This document shows positions 44,102 through 54,758 of a stretch of 64,000 nt of DNA, one piece after another. Below the pieces are notes generated by a model. That model was not told where the DNA came from and did no database searches. It saw only the letters and a list, made by a program, of their open reading frames with translations. The position numbers and the translations under genes were made by a program. Location of the stretch: the NCBI RefSeq assembly GCF_023204835.1, contig NZ_CP096270.1:434001-498000 (forward strand). Reading direction: 5' to 3'. The stretch is from Salinarchaeum laminariae. Its GTDB lineage: Archaea; Halobacteriota; Halobacteria; Halobacteriales; Salinarchaeaceae. Numbering within the stretch: position 1 is the first letter of the stretch; each line of letters begins with the position of its first letter.

Positions 44102-44368
44102 TCAGACGGTGAGATCGCCGCCCTTCTTGTGAACCTCGACCTCGCTGTCCTCGATGCGTTCGACGTCGAGCCAGTGGGGAACGAAATCCCGCTCGACGTA
44201 CGCCTCTCGTTCGTCTTCGGTACCGACGACGCACCAGAGCTGGACGCGCTCGGGCCCGTGCCAGTCGCCGTTGCGAGTGACCTGGAACGCGACGAGATCC
44301 TCGCCGTCGACAGTAATCTCCGCGTCCTTGCGGATCCCGGGGTCCCCGTTGACGATGAGCCGCTTCAT
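44102..44368 (-). CDS. HAH_0734 family protein
   Basis: An 88-residue acidic protein of the haloarchaeal HAH_0734 type: MKRLIVNGDPGIRKDAEI, then DWHGPERVQLWCVVG and ends EVEVHKKGGDLTV. Function is unknown. It lies alone, 61 bases after the minus-strand gene at 44430 and 202 bases before the antiporter start. Confidence 0.78.
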   Translation of the reverse strand: MKRLIVNGDPGIRKDAEITVDGEDLVAFQVTRNGDWHGPERVQLWCVVGTEDEREAYVERDFVPHWLDVERIEDSEVEVHKKGGDLTV

Positions 44369-44429
44369 GGACCTGGGTTCGTGGGAGCGTCAATTAAGGG
44401 CTTCGAGAGCGCGTAGCGCCACGGCAGCC

Positions 44430-45818
44430 TCACGACCCGCCGGCGTCGGTCGAGTTCCCCTCGTCGGGAAGTGGTGCCCGGAACGCGTACCCCGTGGCGT
44501 ACGCGAGGAGCGCGATGACAACCAGTGCGAGAGTCGCGAGGAGCACCGAGGCGAGATACCAGGCGACGGAGACCGGGGCCACGACCGGCCACCACCACGC
44601 GAGCAGGACGGCGTACGCCACGCAAGCGAGGCCGACGGCACCGAGAACGTGTGCCCGCCGGTCGAGCGGCCCCGCGGCACCGAGCGCCATCGGAACGGCG
44701 ACGAGCGTCGACCAGACGGCGTGGCCGATGCCGACCGATCCTGGCGTTGCGATTGGTCTTGGCGGTCCTGCGACAGCCGAGCCCTCGGCCGTCGACGCCC
44801 CACCGCCCAGCGCTGCGAGGACGACGCCGACGATCGCGGTGAGGAGGACCGTTCCACAGAGCGCGAGGAGAACTTGCGCCCGCCGTGACCGTTCTCCCGC
44901 AAACGTCGAGAGCGCGAGCAATCCGAGCCCAGCGGCGTAGGCGGACGTGACCGCCGAGAGCGGGACCAGCCCCGATGCGAGTCCGACTGCGGCCACGACC
45001 GATACGGTCAACGCGGCGATCGCTGATCGCGCCGTGAGCCGCTCGGGTGACGCAACGATACCAGCAGTTCCCGTCGACCGTGACACAGTCAGGACGGCTA
45101 CCCCAGCCACGACCGCAGGAATGAGAAGCCATACGGCTGCACCTCGCAGGCGATCCTGGTGATAGGCTGCAACTGCGTACCGCAGTTCGAGCGACCCTCG
45201 AACGCCGTTGGCCATGCCGAACACGACGAGAGTGTCCGTGTCGAGCCAGTCGTTTCGTTCGTAGCGGACGGTCCCATCGCGCACGATCCCCACGTCGTCG
45301 GCTCTGGTGCCGTCCTTCGTGACGTAGACGCTCTCACCTGGCCCGCGGAGGAGGAGCGACCTCGCGTTGACGACCGTCGATGAGTACTCGTCGTCGACCG
45401 CGAACCCATCGTATATCACGACGTCGTTCGGGCCGGAGTGGACCGTCCCGGAGACTGTGAACGTCAGCGTGACGCGGCGCTCGCCCTCGACGTCGACGGA
45501 GAGCGTTTCGATGGTGCGATTGGGTCCTGCCGCGGACTGAAGCCGATCTCTCACGCGGTTCTCGATCTCGCCTGGCGACGCGAGCGACTGGTTCGGGCCG
45601 AGTGAGACGTCGTTGACCACGCTCCAGGCCGCTGTGTTGTCGTCGGTGATGGTCACGGTGGCCGTGCTGTTCACCGGCGCGACGCCGTTGCCCTGAACGA
45701 AGCCATCGTCGTCACCCTCCTCACAGACGGGGCAGGCGTCGGCGACCGGCGTGACACAGAGGGTCAGCGGAACGAGAACCAGCACCGCCACGTGGATCGC
45801 GACCATCCGACGGCGCAT
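44430..45818 (-). CDS. Signal-anchored membrane protein with an exported N-terminal domain
   Basis: A 462-residue protein. It has a signal segment (residues about 5-27) followed by a CPVC motif near residue 29, an exported beta-rich domain of about 180 residues (with LSVDVEGERRVTLTFTVSG), and about eight membrane segments from residue about 225 to the C terminus. I recognise the layout from haloarchaeal proteins of unknown function but no named family. The two Cys could bind metal or form a disulfide. Confidence 0.68.
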   Translation of the reverse strand: MRRRMVAIHVAVLVLVPLTLCVTPVADACPVCEEGDDDGFVQGNGVAPVNSTATVTITDDNTAAWSVVNDVSLGPNQSLASPGEIENRVRDRLQSAAGPNRTIETLSVDVEGERRVTLTFTVSGTVHSGPNDVVIYDGFAVDDEYSSTVVNARSLLLRGPGESVYVTKDGTRADDVGIVRDGTVRYERNDWLDTDTLVVFGMANGVRGSLELRYAVAAYHQDRLRGAAVWLLIPAVVAGVAVLTVSRSTGTAGIVASPERLTARSAIAALTVSVVAAVGLASGLVPLSAVTSAYAAGLGLLALSTFAGERSRRAQVLLALCGTVLLTAIVGVVLAALGGGASTAEGSAVAGPPRPIATPGSVGIGHAVWSTLVAVPMALGAAGPLDRRAHVLGAVGLACVAYAVLLAWWWPVVAPVSVAWYLASVLLATLALVVIALLAYATGYAFRAPLPDEGNSTDAGGS

Positions 45819-45904
45819 GGAGATTCATGCGGCACCCGACGTAAATAATTGCATGACGGCCACTGACGGCGTGCTCGGTCGACTCGAGCACCCACTGGGT
45901 ACTC

Positions 45905-46190
45905 TGGAGGAAGAACGGGGAAATCGAGAGGCAGAGAGGGTAGAGAGCGGGGGTGGAGAGAGTGGAGAGTGGAGAGAGCGGGGGTGGAGAGAGTGGAGAG
46001 TGGAGAGAGCAGAGAGTGGAGAGAGTGGAGAGTGGAGAGAGCAGAGAGTGGAGAGAGCAGAGAGTGGAGAGAGTGGAGAGTGGAGAGAGCAGAGAGTGGA
46101 GAGTGGAGAGAGCAGAGAGTGGAGAGTGGAGAGAGCAGAGAGTGGAGAGTGGAGAGAGTGGAGAGGGAACGAAGGAAGACGGGAGGGACC
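45905..46190. repeat. Polypurine (GA-rich) simple tandem repeat
   Basis: About 280 bases of the + strand are nearly pure purine, built from words GGAGAGT, GGAGAGAGT and GGAGAGAGCAGAGAGT. It ends 3 bases before the stop codon of the DUF6159 gene, so it forms its 3' flank. Such tracts can form triplex (H-DNA) or slip in replication. No product is supported: the open frames through it are simple repeats of Glu, Arg, Ser and Trp. Confidence 0.85.
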
Positions 46191-46192
46191 GC

Positions 46193-47008
46193 TCAGTGCG
46201 TCCGGCCGAAGTCGACGTTGTTGAACGCTTCGGGCTGTTCGCCCTCCGTCGCGTAGACGTACAGTGCCGTCCGAGCGATGTAGCCCAGCGCGCTGCCGAA
46301 GAGATAGGCACCCAGCAGGACGATTGCGCCAACGACGACGCCGCCGACGAGACCGATCGTTCCAGTGCCGAGGACGAAGAAGATCGCCAGCGCGATGGCG
46401 AAGCCGACGAGCGCGAACAATGCGGTGACGATTCCGACGCCGAAGCCGGCACCCGCGGTCTCGCCCCAGGTGGATTTGAACGTCTCACCGCTGCGCTTGA
46501 ACATCTCCGTCGGGCCGACGTCCTCGAAGACGATCACGGGGACGATGAAGTAGGTGAGGATGCTCCAGGCAACGCTGAACAGCATCGCGGCGACGTTCGC
46601 GAGCGGATTGTCGCTGCTCTCGATCGCGCGGAGGATCATACCGACCGTCGCGGCGACGAGTGCCCAGATAGCGAGCGCGCGCCGGTGGCTCCAGGCAGCG
46701 CGCATCCCCTCTTCCAGCGTGGGATCGCGGCCGTGGAACACCTCGCGGGCGTTGTGGACCAGTGCGGCGTTGAAGAAGGCGGCAATGAACGTCGAGCCGA
46801 AGTAGAGGACGAAGAGGACGGCGTAGGCCACCGGCCCCTGCTCGAGACCCATCGTGGCGTAGGTCCCGCCGAACAGTGCAGCCATGAACACGAGGCCGAA
46901 GATCCCGCTGAGCAGCGGGAAGATCGCGAGCGATGGCTCCTCGCGGAGCACGTGCATGCTATCTTTCGCGAGGTTCCATCCAGTTGTGAGTCGACCGAAG
47001 AATCCCAT
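46193..47008 (-). CDS. DUF6159-family membrane protein
   Basis: A 271-residue protein with about six membrane segments. It begins MGFFGRLTTGWNLAKDSMHVL and contains FIAAFFNAALVHNAREVF and FIVPVIVFEDVGPTEMFKRS, typical of the family. Function is unknown. The gene runs right up to the polypurine repeat, which lies just after its stop. Confidence 0.8.
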   Translation of the reverse strand: MGFFGRLTTGWNLAKDSMHVLREEPSLAIFPLLSGIFGLVFMAALFGGTYATMGLEQGPVAYAVLFVLYFGSTFIAAFFNAALVHNAREVFHGRDPTLEEGMRAAWSHRRALAIWALVAATVGMILRAIESSDNPLANVAAMLFSVAWSILTYFIVPVIVFEDVGPTEMFKRSGETFKSTWGETAGAGFGVGIVTALFALVGFAIALAIFFVLGTGTIGLVGGVVVGAIVLLGAYLFGSALGYIARTALYVYATEGEQPEAFNNVDFGRTH

Positions 47009-47152
47009 GCGAGAGGCATAGACGCAGGGTCAGTTAGCTGTTGTCGTCTCGCTTCAGCCCCGAGAAAACGGCGCACGGGCCTCCGGTCGTGCCAGCGAGA
47101 GAGCGAGAGAGTGTGTATGTCGGCCGACCCCAGACCGAGCCGTCCGACTCGC

Positions 47153-48082
47153 TCACCGTGCGAACGCGTCGAAAGGGTTGTCGACGGTCAGCAGCTCGAT
47201 GGTGGCCTCCTCGACGCCTGCCTCGCGAAGTGCCGGCAGGAACTCGTCGGGCAGGTAGGTGTAGGGATCGACCTCGCCGCCGCGTGGCTCGCTGGGATCG
47301 TACCAGCCCCGGTCCTGGCTCAGGAGGATCTGGTCGCCGAACTCCTCCTCGAGCAGCCGCTGGATTCGCTCGACGTAGTCGGCGTCGGGCTGGTCGTCGC
47401 CGCCGATCCAGTCGTACTCGATCCAGGCGCCTCGCTCCGCGATCTCGACGTGGCGATCGAGATCCGCCTCGGCCTGGGCGTGGATCCAGACGAATCGGTC
47501 TGCGGTGTAGCCTGCCGCCTCGATCACGTCGAGCTGGGTCTCGACCATGTCGGCGGAGAGCGTGTGGCTGCCGATCGCGGCGCCGGTCTCCGCGCCCGCC
47601 CGTGCGGCGGCACGCAGGATCTTTTCCTCGTCCTCGCTGAGCGCGTCGGGAACGTCGTTGTCCGTGCTGACCTTGATGAACGCTGCCTTCGTCTCGGCCT
47701 CATCGACGCTCTCGGTCAGTTCCTCGATCATCCACTCGGTCAGCTCGTCCTCGCTGGCCTCCCGGGCCCACTCGGGAATGCGTGGCTCCTGGTAAATCCC
47801 CGTCGCGACGGCGATCGGGAAGTCGGTGGCATCCGAGACCGCCTCGACGGCGTCGACGCGGCGGCCGACGCCGCGTGGCGTCGGCTCGACCATCCCGGTG
47901 ACGCCGGCCTCTTTCGCGCGCTCGATCTCCGGGCCGATGACCTCGACGACCTCCTCGAGATCCGCGGACTCGTGGGCTCGCTCCTCCATCGGACCGAGGT
48001 CGGTGAAGACGTGCTCGTGGGGGAGGATTAGATCGAGATCGTCGCGAGAGAGCGCTCCCTGAGTGGTGTGAAGTTCGGTCAT
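47153..48082 (-). CDS. Phosphotriesterase-family (amidohydrolase) protein
   Basis: A 309-residue TIM-barrel metal hydrolase. The first metal ligands are in LILPHEHVF (residues about 19-26), the bridging Lys is in KAAFIKVST near 140, further His in IGSHTLSA and WIHAQAE, and the final Asp in LLSQDRGW. The set needed for a two-metal site is complete. Family members act as lactonases or phosphotriesterases; the substrate is unknown. Confidence 0.85.
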   Translation of the reverse strand: MTELHTTQGALSRDDLDLILPHEHVFTDLGPMEERAHESADLEEVVEVIGPEIERAKEAGVTGMVEPTPRGVGRRVDAVEAVSDATDFPIAVATGIYQEPRIPEWAREASEDELTEWMIEELTESVDEAETKAAFIKVSTDNDVPDALSEDEEKILRAAARAGAETGAAIGSHTLSADMVETQLDVIEAAGYTADRFVWIHAQAEADLDRHVEIAERGAWIEYDWIGGDDQPDADYVERIQRLLEEEFGDQILLSQDRGWYDPSEPRGGEVDPYTYLPDEFLPALREAGVEEATIELLTVDNPFDAFAR

Positions 48083-48198
48083 ACTGGGTTCTGACGGTGG
48101 GGATAGTCAAAAGCGGGGCTCTCGGCAAGGGATGTGCGAGCAGTACTGAAATGCTGGCGTCGTGGGCTGCAGTGCGGTCGCGGTGAGACGAGAATAGC

Positions 48199-48312
48199 AA
48201 CCGCGAGGCGAGCGAGTGCGGTGTTCGAGCGAGCCTCGCGGTTTTTTGGTCTTCTGGCGAGCGGAGCGAGCCAGAGCTCGCGAGAGCCTTGCTCTCGCGG
48301 TGCAGATTTTTT
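48199..48312. terminator. Two hairpins followed by T-runs
   Basis: AACCGCGAGGC/GCCTCGCGGTT (48199-48243) is followed by TTTTTT, and CGCGAGAGC/GCTCTCGCG (48279-48299) by ATTTTTT, both oriented for + strand transcripts although no + strand gene lies before them. For thi4 on the minus strand, a T-run (CCTTTTTTCGG, 48356-48366) directly follows the stop and is the likelier terminator there. Confidence 0.45.
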
Positions 48313-48374
48313 CGGTGAGTGGTGCCGCAGGCGCCGGAGGCGCCGAGGACACCCGAACCGAAAAAAGGTGGGTG

Positions 48375-50505
<2,131 letters not shown>

Positions 50506-50530
50506 GATCCAGCGTGGGGGATCGCCCTGC

Positions 50531-50540
50531 AAAAGATATC
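50531..50540 (-). promoter_or_regulatory. TATA-like box of the phosphopantoate-beta-alanine ligase gene
   Basis: GATATCTTTT on the minus strand, 26 bases before GTG 50505, deciding this unusual start codon over the frame open to 50640. Confidence 0.5.
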
Positions 50541-50667
50541 CGGTCCATCGGCCTGTGAATCCGTGCGTGCCGATCGTTGCACGGACAGAAGCGTGTCCCA
50601 GACTGCCACAGGTTCGTGAGCGAGCAGCAGGGCAAGCCATTATTCACCTGCGAGGCCACGCACAGCC

Positions 50668-51261
50668 ATGGAGATTCGCGACGACGTCCTCGTCCTGGAC
50701 AAGCCGCGCAACGAACTCGACGACCTCGTTCTGGACGTGACGGAGATTCTCTCTGACGCAGGCGTTGACTACGCCGTCGTCAGCGGGTACGTCGCAGTAC
50801 TGCTCGGCCGTTCGCGCGCCACCGAGGACATCGACGTGATCGTCGACCCCTTCGACGAGGCCACTGGCACTGCGCTCGCCGACGCACTGCAGGACGCTGG
50901 ATTCTGGGGACCGGCGATGCCGTTAGAGCAGCTCTACGATACCCTCGCCGACGACCTCCCGATTCGCGTCGCCAGAGCGGATCGGCGTGTGCCGAACGTG
51001 GAGCTGAAGTTCGCCACCGACGAGTACGACCGCGCCGCGCTGGACGAACAGGTGACGGTCCGGTTTTCCGACGCCGAGTTCGCCATCGGATCGCTCGAAC
51101 TCCAGATCGCGTACAAGCTCAACATGGGCGCCCAGCGAGATTACGAAGACGCCCTATACCTCTACGAGATGGCCAAGCCAAGCCTTAACAGCCGAGCACT
51201 CGAAGAGTATGCCGAACGACTGGGCGTCGTCGAGGAATATGACAAACTCCGAGGAACGTGA
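50668..51261 (+). CDS. Predicted nucleotidyltransferase (MNT/AbiEii-like)
   Basis: A 197-residue protein. The nucleotidyltransferase core reads VSGYVAVLLGRSRATEDIDV, with the metal-binding DID pair near residue 52. The usual GGS is SGY here. The later block ELQIAYKLNMGAQRDYEDALY is typical for this group. Such proteins often act in toxin-antitoxin modules or as nucleotidyl transferases for RNA or proteins. It overlaps the next small gene by 23 bases. Confidence 0.8.
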   Translation: MEIRDDVLVLDKPRNELDDLVLDVTEILSDAGVDYAVVSGYVAVLLGRSRATEDIDVIVDPFDEATGTALADALQDAGFWGPAMPLEQLYDTLADDLPIRVARADRRVPNVELKFATDEYDRAALDEQVTVRFSDAEFAIGSLELQIAYKLNMGAQRDYEDALYLYEMAKPSLNSRALEEYAERLGVVEEYDKLRGT

Positions 51262-51463
51262 TCGCAAGCACGCGCGCAACCGCCACCAGCGCGAGCAGCA
51301 GATCAAGCGGTGGGCGGCGTTCGTCCGGTCCCATTCCGACGAGGAATGGGGGCCCCAGGTAAACGCCCTCGTCGACGCACAGCTTGCCTCCGCCCAGCAC
51401 TACGGCGAGGATCGGCCGTCGACCGAGCAGCTTCGATCCTCACCGCTGTTCGACGACGAGTAG
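51239..51463 (+). CDS. Small partner protein of the nucleotidyltransferase gene (74 aa), unknown
   Basis: Starts at ATG 51239 inside the end of the nucleotidyltransferase gene. The protein (MTNSEERDRKHARNRHQREQ at its N terminus, SSPLFDDE at the end) is basic at first and acidic at the end. No family is recognised. The 23-base overlap implies translational coupling with the nucleotidyltransferase, so the two may form a two-gene module. Antitoxin or RNA-binding partner are guesses. Confidence 0.6.
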   Translation: MTNSEERDRKHARNRHQREQQIKRWAAFVRSHSDEEWGPQVNALVDAQLASAQHYGEDRPSTEQLRSSPLFDDE

Positions 51464-51688
51464 CGGTCGCTACTCGTTCTGTGTGACGGCCCACCACAGC
51501 CCCGCCGACGCAGGACCGTGTCCCTCGCCGGCAGTGAGACTACGGCGCTCCCCGCCCCTCGGCTGCTTCTCTGCAGATGGACGATCAGCCGTAGCTACGG
51601 GCGGCGAACTCGTAGCAGCTGAAAGAGGGTTGAACGCAGGCCGCGGAAGCGAACAGCGAACGATCAGGCTACTGCGCTGGGTTGCCAG

Positions 51689-54553
51689 TCACCAGGTCAC
51701 GACGGTCTCACCGTTCGGGCCGTGCTCTTTCACCGTCAGCATCTCCTCGCGAGCCACCTGCCTCGATGGGTGTGGCTCGACGGACTCGGCGAGCGATCGT
51801 CCGTTCTCGTCGACGAGCCGCCAGATCCACCCGCCGCCGCGCTCGTGGAACTCGAAGGCAGCCTCGTCGATCTCGAGGATGCTAGAGTCGCCGACGATCT
51901 CTTTCGTCTCGTCGATCGCGATCTGGACGTCGTCGCGAATCTCGTAGTCCGCAGCGCTGACGGCGCGGACGCGCTCGCGCTCGTCGAGGAGGCGCCACGC
52001 CCAGCCGTCGGCCTCGTCGCGGTGCAGTTCGAAGGCCAGCGTCTCGAACTCGAGCGTCCCGGCGTCGGGTGCCCGGGACTGGACCGTCTCGACGGCCTCG
52101 ACGGCGGCGTGCCGGGTGTCGTAGCGCTCGGCAGCCTCGGCAACGGTCTCGCGATCGTCGTCGAGGAGCCGCCAGCCCCAGCCATCCTCGGTCTTGTCGA
52201 TCCAGACGACGCCGTCGCCGAGCTCGAAGACGGGTGCCTCGTCGGCGCCGTCGATGATTGCGTGGGCGTCGGTGAGCGCAGCGCCGCGGTCCTCGTAGGT
52301 ACGGTCTCCGGTCGCGACCGGTTCGCGGTCGCGATCGATGAGCCGCCAGTGCCAGCCGCTGCCGTTCCGGAGCTGAACGGTGAGCGCGCCGATCTCGTCG
52401 ATTTCGGCGCTGTCACCGGCCTCCTTGACGTTCGCGATCGCGGCGGTCGCGTCGTCGCGAGTCGGGTAGCGCTCGCCCGCCTCCGCGAGGATCGTGCCGT
52501 CGGTGTCGACGAGCCACCAGTCCCAGACGTCGGCCTCGGCGTCCGTCGAGCACTGGAAGATCGCGGTATCCATTCCGCGGACCCGTGCGTCGTCGAGGTG
52601 TTCGGTCAGGAACTCGACGGCGTCGCGTGCGGCGGCTCTGGAGGGATGCGTGTCCGCACCCTCGGCGATCAGCTTGCCCGCCTCGTCGATGAGTCGCCAG
52701 GCGTACTCGCCGGCGTCGGTCTTGTAGATCTCGAAGGCGGCGGTGTCGATCTCCAGCACCTCGGCGTCGGGCGCGTTCTCTTTGAGCGTCGTCATGCCGT
52801 CCATGACCTCCTCCCGGGAGCCGTACTCCTCGCCGCTGTCGGCCATCACCTGGCCGTCCTCGTCGATGAGCCGCCAGCGCCACTCGCCGCCGGACTCGTA
52901 CTGCTGGAAGGCAGCCTGCTCGAACTCGATGAGCTCCGCCGCCAGCGCCTGTTCGCGCACGCGGCCGGCGGCCTCCTCGGCGAGTCCGCTGTCCGCGAAC
53001 GTCTCGGTGCTGTCCGCGAGCAGCCGACGATCCGCGGAGACGAGTCGCCAGTTCCAGGCCCGTCCCGCAGCGTCGTCGTCCGCGGCCTGCCCGTCACCCG
53101 CACCCCCGGCAGACGCGGGTTCGTCCACGGGGTAGACCTCGTAGTCGGCGCCCGCGACCTCGACGGTCTCGGCGCTGCCGACGACCTCTCGCGTTCGCTC
53201 GGCCAGCTGGCGGTTGGTCTCAGATCGCTCGACGGCCCCGGGGCTGTGCGCGATCAGGTCGTCGGCGTCGTCGCGCAGCCGCCAGCGGTAGCCCTCGCCC
53301 ACGCCGTAACATTCGAATCCGGGCGTGCCACGCTCGACGATCGTGGCGTCGCCGACGCGCTCGGCTGCGTCGCTGGCCGCCTCCTCGGCGCTTCGCCGAG
53401 TCTCGTAGGCCGCCTCGCTAGTCACGAGGGAGCGATCCTGGCGGTCGACGACGCGCCAGTGCCAGCCGGCGTCGCCGGGCAGGAGTTCGATGCCGACCTC
53501 GAACGCGAGGATGCGGGTGCCGTCGACGCCCTCGACGAAGCGGTCGGTCGCGCGCTGGGCGGTCGCCTCGTCGTCGTAGCCGTCGGGGTCCGTCGCGAGT
53601 GGCTTGCGCTGATCGTCCAGCAGTCGCCAGTGCCACTCGCCGCGTTCGTCCTCGGAGACGTCGAAGGCGGCCGAGCGAATCTCGATGACGCTCGCGCCCG
53701 GAATCGCCTCCTTGAGGAAGGTGACCGTCGATTCGGCCTCGTCACGCGTCGCGGCTGGCTCGTCGCTCCGGGCGAGCACGCTGCCGTCGTCCCGGACGAG
53801 CGACCAGCGCCAGCCGCCCGCCTCGGTCTTGTAGAGGCGGAAGGCCGCCGTCGTGATCTCCAGCATCCCCGCGTCGCCGATCGTCTCGCGCACGTCGTCG
53901 ATCGCGAGCCGCGCGTCGGTGTCAGAGGGTGCGAGGTCGGCGGACTCGCCGACTGCGTCCCGCTGGATGATTCGCCAGCCCCAGTCGTTGGTCGGGTGTT
54001 CGTAGACCGCGAAGAAGGCGTCCTCCGTCTCCTCGCCGAGCAGCACCGGCGAGGCGTCCGAGTCGATCCCGAGCTCGGGTTCGACGAGCAGCCCCTTCTC
54101 CCCCGTCACGATCGGCACGAGCACCGCGACGCCAGCGACGACGCCGACGCCGAGGCTGTAGATGGCGATGATGATCGGCGCGTAGTCCGTCCCGGAGCTG
54201 ACGTTCCAGCTACCGGGGTAGACCTGCCAGAAGACCGGTAAGGAGAGGAGCGCGACTGCCGCACCGACGATGCTCGCCTGCATCGCGCGTCTGCGAACCG
54301 GCAGGAGTGTGACGATTCCGAGTAAGCCGAAGACGCCCCCTGAGGCTGCAAGGACGATCGCGACGCGCCGGAGCGCCCAGTTCTGCCCGCCCATCACGAC
54401 GCCGACCTCGTAGATCACGAACCCGAGAATCCCTGCAACAGTCCCCATGAGGAAGAGCCAGTAGCCGTAGACGTCGCGCTTGGAGTCCGGTTCGCCGACG
54501 TACCGGTGGTAGAGTTCGACGAGTCGCCCGTCCTGAATGTCAGACGCTGCCAT
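51689..54553 (-). CDS. Large membrane protein with 13 tandem DUF1508 (YegP-like) repeats
   Basis: A 954-residue protein. Four to five membrane segments fill residues about 30-160. From about residue 180 to the end lie 13 copies of a 55-60 residue module with consensus W.WRL.D..G..IA.S...Y.SR..A..A, ending in LEI..AAFE. This is the DUF1508/YegP fold, usually present as one or two copies. One module (about residues 460-510) carries a Gly/Asp-rich insert. The repeats probably face the cytoplasm, since no signal peptide precedes them. The start is ATG 54553, set by a TATA box at 54582-54590. Confidence 0.87.
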   Translation of the reverse strand: MAASDIQDGRLVELYHRYVGEPDSKRDVYGYWLFLMGTVAGILGFVIYEVGVVMGGQNWALRRVAIVLAASGGVFGLLGIVTLLPVRRRAMQASIVGAAVALLSLPVFWQVYPGSWNVSSGTDYAPIIIAIYSLGVGVVAGVAVLVPIVTGEKGLLVEPELGIDSDASPVLLGEETEDAFFAVYEHPTNDWGWRIIQRDAVGESADLAPSDTDARLAIDDVRETIGDAGMLEITTAAFRLYKTEAGGWRWSLVRDDGSVLARSDEPAATRDEAESTVTFLKEAIPGASVIEIRSAAFDVSEDERGEWHWRLLDDQRKPLATDPDGYDDEATAQRATDRFVEGVDGTRILAFEVGIELLPGDAGWHWRVVDRQDRSLVTSEAAYETRRSAEEAASDAAERVGDATIVERGTPGFECYGVGEGYRWRLRDDADDLIAHSPGAVERSETNRQLAERTREVVGSAETVEVAGADYEVYPVDEPASAGGAGDGQAADDDAAGRAWNWRLVSADRRLLADSTETFADSGLAEEAAGRVREQALAAELIEFEQAAFQQYESGGEWRWRLIDEDGQVMADSGEEYGSREEVMDGMTTLKENAPDAEVLEIDTAAFEIYKTDAGEYAWRLIDEAGKLIAEGADTHPSRAAARDAVEFLTEHLDDARVRGMDTAIFQCSTDAEADVWDWWLVDTDGTILAEAGERYPTRDDATAAIANVKEAGDSAEIDEIGALTVQLRNGSGWHWRLIDRDREPVATGDRTYEDRGAALTDAHAIIDGADEAPVFELGDGVVWIDKTEDGWGWRLLDDDRETVAEAAERYDTRHAAVEAVETVQSRAPDAGTLEFETLAFELHRDEADGWAWRLLDERERVRAVSAADYEIRDDVQIAIDETKEIVGDSSILEIDEAAFEFHERGGGWIWRLVDENGRSLAESVEPHPSRQVAREEMLTVKEHGPNGETVVTW

Positions 54554-54581
54554 GGTAGGTCGGTAGGTGCTCACAGCGGGA

Positions 54582-54590
54582 GCATAAACC
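54582..54590 (-). promoter_or_regulatory. TATA-like box of the DUF1508 repeat gene
   Basis: GGTTTATGC on the minus strand, 29 bases before ATG 54553. It is only 8 bases before the alternative ATG 54574, so that longer start is unlikely. Confidence 0.55.
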
Positions 54591-54758
54591 CCAGCACCTG
54601 TTCTCGGGCCGGCAGATCGCCCGTCAGTTGGAGTTACATTCGCCGGACTCCGCGGTGAATGGACGGCGGTCGGGAGCGTGAACAGTTCGGACAGCTGACC
54701 AGAATATCGGCCGAAAACGATATGTCGCGACGATCGGCGCCACGGGCTGCGAGCCGAC

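Noticed and set aside
45917..46190. Glu/Arg/Ser/Trp-rich open frames on both strands of the GA tract
   Set aside because: All frames through a simple repeat stay open. There is no promoter, start context or domain.
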